DNA from: Eumeta japonica
Taxonomy: Eukaryota > Arthropoda > Insecta > Lepidoptera > Psychidae
Assembly (NCBI GenBank): GCA_005406025.1
Contig: BGZK01000139.1
Coordinates: 434,001 to 498,000, forward strand
Direction: 5' to 3'
DNA: 64,000 bases
Shown here: positions 36,330 to 47,700 of the stretch, one piece after another
Layout of the letters: each line of letters opens with the position of its first letter
How positions within the stretch are numbered: the first letter of the stretch is position 1
Notes under the pieces: model-generated
The model's input: the letters and a program-made list of their open reading frames with translations, nothing else
What the model was told of the DNA's origin: nothing
Database searches by the model: none
Position numbers and translations under genes: made by a program

Positions 36330-36690
36330 CATTAATGAAAATACCGAACGAAATGAGATACAAGCGGACACTCCAGGAACAATGGAGAGCAACCAAGAAT
36401 AACACGAGGCTAAGAAGAAAAATAATACTATAGATTCAAACTTAAAGCTTTTGTTAGAAGAGATATACAAAAGCTATAACCGTCACTGTACTGAGAAAGA
36501 TCAGCGAAAACTCTTTTGTTAGAAAAATCTAAAAAAGTTAAAGAACCGTTAGACTCATTTTTTGAAAGTACGCGCGATACTTTTAAAATTTCCATGGCTG
36601 CAGAACTATGCTGTTCTAAAGATATTCACAGAAAGGGAGATATTCAGTTATTTCAGAAGCAGAAGACACTTTTGAAAATTATTCTTCACG
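36330..36690 (+). pseudogene. BESS-motif (MADF-BESS type) protein relic
   Basis: One frame reads KEPLDSFFESTRDTFK, matching the start of the BESS motif (DPLDxFFxSMAxTVKK-like). After about 36580 the continuation is in another frame: FPWLQNYAVLKIFTEREIF, the expected second helix. Upstream frames (36350-36510) are interrupted by stops. BESS motifs mediate protein contacts in insect MADF-BESS transcription factors. The frameshift and stops suggest a decayed copy, perhaps of a transposon-related or retroposed gene. Assignment by eye. Confidence 0.4.
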
Positions 36691-37339
36691 TATATCCATC
36701 AATTCAAAACGTTGCTAACTGGAATGGAACAGCTCTAAATGAACGATCTAATAATAATTGGAATTAGTTGAATGAGTTTACGGAAAATCAAGAATACACT
36801 AAATAATGCTTTCACAAATAAATGTACATACTTACTTTTTACCTGACTGTGCCAGAAGGTGGGTTATGTTTTTCGAGTGTATGTATGTAAACGGCTTGAT
36901 GGATTTCAGCTTGAGAGATGTCGTTAGATTCGTCTTAATATGAACGGCTGATTTCTGGCGCCAATTTATAGTTTTTTTTTTTCTTCAACACCTGTCGAGT
37001 GGGATATCAGTATAAAGGCTTTTATAAATGGCTTGCAAAAATATAAACAACTTATAAATTTAAATGTAATTTTAAATGAGACATCCATATTTTATTAAAT
37101 AAGTTTGGAAAATTTAAGTTTACAATTTTTGACGCAGTCGGATTTTCTGCTTTCTCAATAATTCTTTGTTCAAATTATTATTAATAGGCAAGGAGCTAAC
37201 TTTTCTTCTGGCAATAGGGCTTGACGATAGGTATTCCATGTTTACAATATCATTAAAATATTAAATTTAACATTATAAATCCGAGACCTATAAGTCGATA
37301 ATTTTGACGTGACAACGTCTTAAATTAGGTTGCGGCTGG

Positions 37340-37650
37340 GAGTCACTTATGAAAAAGTGTAACGCTCGGTAACGTAACGATGAGTCACCGAACGAGAGAG
37401 AGGCCCGCCGAATGCCTTGCGTCTCTCTCCCACTCAACTATGATCGGTCTGCCGCGCGCGCAGCACTAGAGAATTAGTGCATAGCTTGCAAATGTATTGC
37501 AAGTTATTGTATGTATATTTGTATATAAATACGTATGTATGTGTAAAGGTAAAAATAAAATTTTGTTAATATGAAATTCAGTGCGAGATTCTTTGTATAA
37601 ATTAATGTTTTAAATATAATTCTTTGTATAAATAAATGTTTTAAATTGTT
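37340..37650. other. GC-richer patch and short tandem duplication
   Basis: GC-rich at 37350-37460 (ACGAGAGAGAGGCCCGCCGA, CTGCCGCGCGCGCAGCAC), followed by a tandem duplication of TTCTTTGTATAAAT plus TAATGTTTTAAAT at about 37590-37645 with AATAAA motifs. No gene is seen. It could be a piece of a retroelement terminal repeat or of a promoter. Confidence 0.25.
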
Positions 37651-37729
37651 ACTATTATTTCATCCTTCTTCCTACTATACGAATGAATATTCACATTAAA
37701 ATGATTTTACCATTCAAAGTCGTTGTCAC

Positions 37730-37992
37730 GTAAAACTTTCGCCCGTATACCGACTTTACAGGCAACCAAATTTTTTTTGAAAAGTCTCTTCATTCAAATC
37801 TTTATAAAAATAATGAAACTCTCCATAACTCGTTCTATTTTTAATATGATTACTAAATCTTTTTCTGTGTACTCCATTTTCTGTAGAGCTCAAAAACTCA
37901 TTGAGGTTTTTTAGTACGCTCTGGGTCCGTTCCCGCTTCGCTACGCTCAACTCGTTACGCTTCTCGCAGGGAAGCCTTCGCATCGTGCTCAC
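37730..37992 (-). pseudogene. HARBI1-like (PIF/Harbinger) transposase fragment
   Basis: A 78-codon minus-strand frame contains RTSYGEFHYFYKDLNEETFQ, like the conserved N-terminal block of HARBI1-type nucleases (GEFH-x2-Y-x-DL...F). The next expected block (YFRM) is absent because the sequence breaks off at about 37755. The catalytic DDE part is missing. Assignment by eye. Confidence 0.4.
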
Positions 37993-37999
37993 AATTAGA

Positions 38000-40900
38000 A
38001 AAAGGAAATCATATCAAACATTCAAAGCTATGAAAGCTATTTTTTCAGGACTACGTTTCATTTTAAAATGCATATCACTGTCAAATTCTTTCAGTCTATA
38101 GTTGTTGTTCCATCAGGGGAAAGAAAACCCGTCTTAATAGTCACATGTTTGCGTTACATCAATAGAACAGCACGTGTTTCAATAAAGAGGACGAAAATAC
38201 TCGACCGAAAAAAAAATTATTTTAAAATTCTGGTTTATACTGGCAATTTTATACAAAATCGAACAATATTCCCGAGGAAGAAACTAAATAAAATAAACAA
38301 TATCTTTTTAATTACGGTAAGATTTTATAATGAATTTCTAAAGTTGATTAATCTGCACCCATAATCAATTTGCGTCACGCTGGACCGATTGTACCGTGTT
38401 CGCTATGTTTTTTACTCGTAATAATGGAATTTACAAAAGTAATTGCCAAAATTATCTTACATATGAAAATATAATTGTTTATAGCATAATAGTGTTTAAT
38501 TTTAGTGTTTCTCGGAAAGAAATATACCTAAAACGTCTTTAAAGTTGGCATAAATATGTAAAATGGCTGTCATTATTCAGCTTTACTTGTTAATTTCATA
38601 TATTTTCTTAATAATTTATTTCACTTCATTTTTATTTGTACTTATGAATTACGATAATAGTTTAATCTCAGTATAAATTTATGAAATTATTACACATTTA
38701 TAAAAATGTGGTCAGGGGCTAGTCGATCGTTGTTGTTTGCAGTATTAGCGGGAAACGATTCCCGTGACTATTTATTGATAAAACCGCTCATAAAAAAAAA
38801 GGAAAAATAACTTTATTCAGTTTCTTCTTTTTGCAACTTGTATCGATCGGAGTGCAATCATATTCACGACGGGTTGAGATCGGTCGGCAACCCTACATTA
38901 GGGTGCTACAAAGCACCATAGGCGATTTTCGTGCTCATGCTTTGTTCATATTTTACTAAAGTTATGTAATTCTACTATCATACATATTAATTCAACAAAA
39001 CTGTAATAACATTGTGACAATATTATCCAACTTTTGCTGAGAAATAGCATATTTTATCATATTTACAGGCAGTAAAAATTGACCTTTGTGACTATCTAAT
39101 CTGTGCAACTTTATAATAATACTCCCATCAGAATGCCTGTTACAATATGATTATTTAATATGTAATAAAGTTGTAATTGTAAATCGAAAAAATACAAATC
39201 TAGTGCTAAAATTTGTTGATTTTACAAAGTTTATGGTTAAGTTTCCGATTGTGTTGAATCATCCAAAACAGACAGACATGGAATAGAAAGTTTTTATTTT
39301 GAGGTAAACTATCAAAAGGTTAAAAGCCTCATGAAGAAATATCATGCATTAATACAATAGGGAAATATAGTTTCCACATATCAAGAGTACTTTTAACAAG
39401 ACATTTCACAAAGGTATGAACACAATAATATTTGAATTTTACGTCATACATAGACACCACAGATAATGTTAGCTAACAGGGAATCAAGAAAATAAAAAGA
39501 TCTCTCTCAAAATACCTACAATATGCAACAACGATAAAGAGTGTTCTTAAATTTCAGTAGTAAAAAAAGTGTTACGCTAACTGACTACAATTACAAAATT
39601 CTTTAATACTGTGATTGTGCACACTCATTTAACTAGGTTAAGTGTAGTTATTTAATGCTTCTTTTATGTTAATGATTTGTAAGCAATTAGTTTAGAATAA
39701 ATTGAACAATTGGTCTGACTATATTAAAACATAGCTTAAGTTAGTAATATAAATCAAGGAATCAAGGGCTGTAAGTTTTATCTATATGTATATGATAAAA
39801 AAACAGTTTTCCATATGGCAATTCCTTATGTATTAATATATAACAGACATCAAAGGGATTAAATAATACACAGCATTTTATTTTTAGAGTTTTATTAGTT
39901 CTTGTATGCTCTTTATGAAACACCAAAAAAAAAACCTCAAATGACAAACAACAGGCAACTTGAGATCAGAAAATGTTGTTAGATTTGTATCCCAAAAATA
40001 AAACACTTTTACAAAAGATCACGAAACGAAATTATGCCATATGTGTACATACATACATTAATACAGTGTAAACTGCCTATAACAAACTCCTTTATGACAT
40101 AAAATTCTAGGCCATGTATCAGTCGCATATGTAAAGATTTTAAACAAGGTATACAAAGTTAAAAAAACTTATTAGTTTTAGCATTGTTTCAGTTGTTGGT
40201 CCACTGAAAGGCCCTATCTGATTCTTGCCGTACGGTAGATTCTTTCGGGAAAATTCACACAACAGGAAGAAAATTTTCACAAACAAGTAGTTTAACAACT
40301 TTCAAGTCTTTTAAATTTTTGTAGCAACTACGACACCCATCCAAAACATTGTCTGTAATCTCGCAAAACACTCGCTTGTAATATTATTGAACATTATCAA
40401 TGCCGATTTTTCTTTTAGGTCTATCGCAATTACATTTCAAAATTATTATAACTAATACCTTTAGTTCTGAACAGATCCACGTAAATTTCATAACCTTTAA
40501 TTTTTCGGACACAATAAACAATGTCACTAGTCTTATTCCATATTTGAGATGAATCGTTTGTTTCAGAAAATATTGCTGAAAACGTATTTAGAAAAAAAAT
40601 CAATTATAATTCTGAGTTTAATTTGTTTAAAAACACTTCGCCAGCACAGGTATATTTTCATTTTTTTATAGGAAATATATAAAATAATTACTTATAAGAC
40701 AGTCCACCACTTGCCCTACGAAAAACAATAACAAAATGGGGAAAAAACTCCTTGTAATTGCGATAGAAAGGAACGGAACCAAAGGAACAGAACAAAACGC
40801 AACGAAAACGAGTAGCTGTTTCCAAAGTCTAAACATGTATATACATTTTCACACAGAGAGACACACTTTTTCTGTCTATACGTTGACGATACGACGGCTA

Positions 40901-41583
40901 TAGTATAAGAAATAAAGATCGAGTGGTCGTGCTTTCAGCTGAAGGCAGCACTAGTTCAGCCTCCCTGCGCTGCCTGCAGTGAATTGTGTGAATTATCGCG
41001 TTTGTTCGTAGTGCTAGTTCTCAAAAACACTAATAAATGGCATGACGCGCGTAAAGTCAAAATAAAAAATAATTATCTAATAGGATGCTTTTTACGAGTT
41101 ACATTTATTTATCATTCAGGATCATATATGTATGGGACTACAAGGTATACAAAACTATTTTGCTTGTATGAACCGCACGCGCCTGCCATAGATATTACTC
41201 GGATTTAGTTGGTACTCATTATACTTATACAATAAAACACATTCTATCATGTTACAGACATCTTCATCACAAAATCATTGGCCTTTATAAGAAATTCATG
41301 TCTGTGTTTGAGCTAAAAAATATCTTCGGCTTACGAAAAACTCAAGAGTATTTTCAACTGACATTATAAAGACTTTCTCTTTAATTTAACATTGCTATCA
41401 AATTATCAAGGTATGTACTCTTACTAGTTTTTTTTACAAATTCAGATGTAAATAAAACTTTTATAACAATAAAATGTTTACCTTGAGATTAGTTATAGAA
41501 AGTGTACACTGTTTTTCCTTTGATTTGTATACAGTATTAGATTCTGCTTTCTGTAACTAAATTACTGATTATTAGTGCTAATA
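38000..41583. other. Intergenic, AT-rich
   Basis: No supported gene. A GC-richer spot at 40920-41060 (GCAGCACTAGTTCAGCCTCC, GCGCTGCCTGCAGTG) might be a promoter but lies downstream of the GTF2H2 stop. Possible poly(A) signals for the minus-strand GTF2H2 transcript are ATTAAA at 41380-41385 and AATAAA at 41104-41109 (minus strand). Confidence 0.5.
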
Positions 41584-41727
41584 TTACACAGTGACAGATG
41601 TCCCACTGGGCAACCTCTGATAGAGATGTGGTCGAGAGGCGCAGCCAGGACATACGTGAAGCGAGCTCGACACGCATGACTCACACTCCCAACAGTAGTA
41701 ACAGCAACACCGCGTACAACGATAGAG
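41584..41727 (-). CDS. GTF2H2: GTF2H2 exon 9 (RING-like C-terminus, stop)
   Basis: 144 bases, residues 363-409 and TAA at 41584-41586. It encodes [18 protein letters not shown], then SLHVCPGC and a 18-residue tail. Cysteine spacing (C-x2-C-x4-C-x2-C-x10-C-x2-C) equals that of human p44. Longer open frames on the minus strand (41562-41762) and on the plus strand hide it. The acceptor is TTTTTTAG before CTCTAT. Confidence 0.93.
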   Translation of the reverse strand, partial: LYRCTRCCCYYCWECESCVSSSLHVCPGCASRPHLYQRLPSGTSVTV

Positions 41728-44700
41728 CTAAAAAACCAACAACAACTCTGGTATAAAAACACTAAATTGTTATTTAAAAGCAGACAATTTCAAGATGATA
41801 TTTAATTTTAATGTAGTATTATTGTTAAAAAGAAATAGAATTACATTAAAATAGATTGGTCTTTTTTCTCTTTAATAATCATTATATCAATAGAGTATGT
41901 TGTAGATTTCTCATTAAAAATCAAATTTCCCTTTTAACAAACTAAGATATTACTTAATCATATTTTTCAAAGATCCGTAAAAAAATTTATTTACAAGTAA
42001 ACGTTCAAGATTATTATATAAAAAAAGTTACTTTTAAGAACTCAGAATAAGAAAAGTTATTTAAGAAAAAACCTAACAAGTTATACTAATTTTTGTGTCA
42101 TTTAGTCAAGTAGCAATTCTAATTTCTGAACCTGGTCTTAATAACAATGGGTTTTAATAATCTAAGAACCTGGTCTTAATAACTTTTAGGTTGGAAACTA
42201 TACATAAACCATTTTGATTATGTATTTAAACATTTTTATCATTACATTACAATATATTTATCAAGAGTATTATAACAATTCTCATTCACTTAAAGATCAT
42301 CCATTACTTTGTAAAATGAAAATGAGGAGTTTCAATAAAATCGCACCAAGGTACATTTAGGGAAGGGATAATGAACAAAAAATCTCACATTAACTTTGAA
42401 ATTCAGAGAATATACTATTATAATATTTTTGAACATATTCAATAACACAATATTGCACAAATTGGTGGGATAATTTGTGGTGAATAAAAAAGAACCTATC
42501 CAAACCTTTTACATATATAATTTTCGTCTTTTTACATGCGTCCTATTCTCTTATCAGTAATAATTTTCATCACTCCTAGAATACACTCATCATCTGTGAA
42601 ATGTTACACTATATAATCTCTATCACGCACCACACCTGGCAATTTTCTTATTCATTTACATGTTTCTAACGTTTCATTCCCCACTTCTGCCATCCTGCTG
42701 CTAGTTGAGTGTTTTATTATTTGAAAATTATGGTGAAAATATTGAGGGAGGGGATCCATTCAAATCCCAAATTTTACTAAGTGAAGTCTGAATTTGAAAA
42801 ACCCTCATAATTAATAAATGCCCCCTTATGACAAAACTGCTTGGCTGATCAGAAATGGACAAAAATTTTAATAATACTAGACACTACTTTGAACTTAATA
42901 ACAATGGATTTCCTTAACATTCCTATGGGCATATATGATACTTGCCTCTCAATATGCTACTGTATACCACTAGAACATATTAAATACTAAAAGTTTATAA
43001 TTTGACAATGCAAAATAAGGAAATAAATTAGTTTTAAACTTACATGTTTATCAAGCTCTGTAAATTGTCTAATACAAGCGAAACAATACTGTGCTTGTCC
43101 TTCATTCGGCACCTCTTCATAGGAATCCACAGGAAATAAATGATGGTATGATCTGTAATATAATTTTTACAAATGATTTTTTTTTATAGAATTTTTTAAG
43201 AAGCAAAGGAGCATGCGGACCACCAGCACGTAGATCGTCACCGCTGCCAATGAATATTGCAACCCCAAAGGAGTTACCAGTATGTTGCCAGCAGAGAGTA
43301 CTCTCTGTTCTTGAAGACTCTCTAATCATAGTCCAAAATTATGCTAGAATTAATACATACATATTAGGGGATCGCAATGATTAAGAAAATAATATATGTG
43401 ACAAAACAATTTTTAATATCATATAACATAACTTTGAATACTATCATCACAAAAATCTATTATGGCTTAAATCTGTATTAATGCAGTTGTATAAAGATAT
43501 TATTGTTTTTAACATTCTATACCTTATCAAAATCAATGAAAGGAATAAGTATTGAAATATAAAATATAAAAGAAATATATTACCATTTCCTCAATAAAAT
43601 AACTAACCATCCGCAACTTCTTTTGCATGGACATAAATATGTTGGTTGTTCTTCTTATTTCTATTTTTTTTAATCCTAACAAATAATAAATCAGAGAACA
43701 GAAAGCTACCCTAACTCGGCTCAAGTAAATTTAATTATACAGTGATACATTCTGATAAATAAATCAAAAAAAAGAAACAATAATAATATATATCATCACA
43801 TCTCAAACTGTGGATAGATTTTTTACAAAACTTACGACAATTTTTAATGTATATGTGAAAATTTATGTGAAAATGTATGTATGCAGAAATTATTTTTGAA
43901 AGGCATACATTTATTTAAAACAGATGTGTCATCAGGGTTATGCTACATTTTTCCTACAATAATTATATTACTAACAAATTAGGTAGCATATTTCAAGACA
44001 GCGCATTACCAGCAGCTATTTTTTTCTCTCCTTGGTTCATTAATAACATTAAAGCTCGACACTTAGAAATGATAGACCTATTGTATTTTTACAAAATTAT
44101 CTTCTAAAAAAACAGAACATAACAGGGAATGGCGTCCGAACCCATTCAGTGATTCCCGAGATTACTATAGTCTCTATAGGTAGGAAAAAAAAATACACGT
44201 CAGAATGTCCATTCCAACTATAGCAAACCGAAATAATAAAAAAAAAAAAATAACCTGGCGAGGTGTGGCGCGGACGCCAAAGTAAGTCCACAGGTGCGAC
44301 ACTGCGCGGGCAGCTCGCAGTACTTGCTGCGACACTGCGGGCACAGGTGGCCCTCACTGCTCACAACGTCTTCGTCCTCTTCCACATGGCTACCCAAAAG
44401 AGAAATAATAAAACAACGCTGTACTCGATACCGGGACATGCATTGAACGTTATTTATATTGAGCTTTCAGAGGTGGCTCCACCTGCGCCACCAACGACGG
44501 TGAATTCCTTCATCTTTTACATTGGGTGGTCTCTCTTTTAATCATCCGATTGGACCCCAGTCCCAATCCCCATTTCGATCTCATTCTACTGTCTGTATCC
44601 GGTGCCAGTTTCATTTTTAAATTCAAATTCAATTAATAGTTTCACCCGCGTATAATACTATTCTTATTCTATGTCACATTTGCAGTTGCATAGTTTGTTT

Positions 44701-47700
44701 ACATAGGCACAATAATTATTGAAAAATTTATGTAAATATACAGTTCAAACATATGTAACTCCAAAATATAAAATTATCTGTTAGAGCACACTAATGTTAT
44801 AAAATGAAAGTTACTTCGAAATGCTAAAACTACTCTATAAAAGGATAGGATAGCTGTTATTATTCATTTATATTAGGTATTATTCTATTACTCAAAGAAT
44901 TTTTAGAAACAGTTCAAAAGATACAGAAACCCCCTGAATATAAAAGATAATTCCTTTATATTATTACCGCAGATATTACAATTCTTGCTTTTTTACTTTA
45001 TAACAAAATCATAACAATTTCATAAACCACTTCCAATTTAAGATTACTATTAAGTGATCCCTTATTTTTTACTCTCCCATGTACAGAAATTACATGTAAA
45101 ATATCTAAGAGACATAGAAAATTGCATGAAATTTAATATCTGAAGGAAATTTCATAGATATCAGATCTAATTATTATCATTGCCAACCCACTTGCTTAGT
45201 TTGATGTCTATGACACATCAACAGAAATTATTTTATGAAATTTTTGTTACCCCACTTCAAGACCACAACCTTCCCATTTCTAATTGACGTGTTTGGATCT
45301 TAAACCTTCGAAGGTAAACAAGTTTGAAGGGTTGGAGATTATTGAAATTAGTAGCAGTGGTAACTACTAGTAGTTTGGTGTTACTAGTAACACCATAATA
45401 ATTTTTAAGATTGACAGTTTAACATTCTCTTCTAAGTATTGTGCAATTATTTTTTAATCTAAATACAGTCAAAATCTGTTACAACAACATCGAAGAGACT
45501 ACTCATACTAAGTCATAAAAACCGATAGTTGTAACAACCGGTGATGTTTCCACAACTCATTTTCCCGCCGACAATGCCGTGCCGAGCCCGGAAACATTGA
45601 ATCCAACTAGACGAACAAACGAAATTTTCACCAAAACATTGAGCAAAATCGTTTGCATTTTGTTAAAAGAATTGGTCCATTTATTGGCACATTATTTGTC
45701 CTTTGATATTTAAACCACTTTAACAAAGCTTCCTCAATATTCCTATAATTCGTTGTTCTGGCTAGTATCATTTTCAAAAAATTATTATCATAAAGGGTTT
45801 GAATTTTTTCCCTCTTTTTCCACATGGTTGAAACTGTCGAGTGTGATACACCATATTCTTTTGCCAAGTCTTTGTTTATAATTCCGCTCCCTAGCTTTGA
45901 AATAAAAGCGATTTATCTTTTATATTCATTTGTTTTCATTTTGTTTGCGACATGTGAAAAGTTTCTAAATTAACTCAACAATATGTTTTGGTGCGTTTTG
46001 TGTACAGATAAGTAACAAACTTACTGAAGAGATATGAAGTAGGCCTTGACTCTATGGCATGCACATGTTTTGTTTTTAAGAATTACAAAAGACCCCAAAC
46101 TCAACGTGTTATGTATACTTTTAAGATAATAGCCATTGACTATTATATCGTGCTGACTCAAATTGTACAGGCACAATATAGCGGAACTGGTCATTCTATG
46201 GATAGAATGTTCCAAAAACATTAATCAATGTGGTCACTTAACGCGGTATATCGTAGTAAGCAATGTTTTTGATAAGGCAGTCATATCGCATTCACCTTTG
46301 ATGTTGGTCAATATAACTGGTATGTTCTAAACGATGTCACTATATATAGGTTTAACTGTATATATACTTTTTATTTAATTAAGTGATAAATCGCCTGTGG
46401 TCAAGGATCAAACCAATTGACTTGTTTGATCCACAGAAATAATGACCTTCTGCAATCACAACTTTGCCACTACCTCTCTTGCAATGAACTAAGTAATAAA
46501 ATCACTAAAAACCAACAAGCACATGTTAACGTTTACTAACCACATGCAAACAGTCACTGGTGGGTCCCCGCCAGCAGTTGGATCGGGCAATGATGTTTCG
46601 GAACTACTATGAGGGAAACCCATTTTAACGAGCCCGGCGTCCAAAGAGCGCGGCCGAGCTCGAGGTGCCGTACTTTCTAACAGCAATGATTGATAATGAA
46701 CATCATCTAAAACTACCTGCAATTTAATAAGATCTTTAATTACAATATTTTGAACACAATTTATAATATATTTTTACTTGCTTACTAGTAATCAGTAAAT
46801 TGTGAATATTGATTTCTTATTACTGTTGAGTAAATTATATACAAATAAAATATAAATTAATTATTATCATGGTATATCTTCTACCAATAAATAAAACAAT
46901 AGGATCTATTAGTTTACATTAAAATGTAGGGCTAATTTTATTTTAAAAATGTGGGAATTATATTTGGCTAGGTCTTTCAGTACCAGATGTTTCTATTTAT
47001 CCTTATTAATGGAATTCATTTGTGGTCGGCATACGTAGTAGTGATAGATTGTGACGAAAGTAAATGGGTGAAGCGAAGAATAGGCACTGACCACTTTGAC
47101 TTTAAGGATTTTGTGACTACACGCTCAAATCCTATACAAAATAGAAAATCAAGTAATGTATGCATGACCAATGAGAATATTAGAAGCTCGTTATAATGAC
47201 AGCCACTTAGAAGAGCGCTTCCATTTTTTACATTGACCGACATCCAAAACCGACAAAAATATTCTTCATTTGACCGGTGGCAACTTGATACACCATTGCT
47301 GAGAGCAAAACAATAATGACAGACTAAGCGATGGTAGAGATTGTAATTGTATTTATTACATTTAACACATTCAAAATGAAACAAAGCATCAAACTTAATT
47401 TTGGGTACATTCAGTTATAAAAGTCATATATATAGATGGTGGGTTTTGATTCTAATATTTATATTGAAATAACCACATAATAGTTAATATCGACTATATT
47501 ATGAAAAAGTTTCATATTAATAAAATAAATTCTATTTACTGACAACATACAACACTATCGAAATAAAATTTAAATACTATTCATAAACAATTTGATATGG
47601 TTTAATAAACTTGCATTGAATTCTATTAATATATTAGGTCGGGGAAAAAGATTTTTGTATTTCTTACACAAATTCAAAATATTTTTTTATCATATTTTAT

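Noticed and set aside
41562..41762. 66-codon minus-strand frame and a plus-strand frame over the last GTF2H2 exon
   Set aside because: The third frame gives YRCTRC...CPGC with correct phase and human-like cysteine spacing, which neither alternative can match.
43117..43329. 70-codon minus-strand frame
   Set aside because: GC-richer repeat-like DNA next to GTF2H2 exon 8; out of frame with it and no domain seen.
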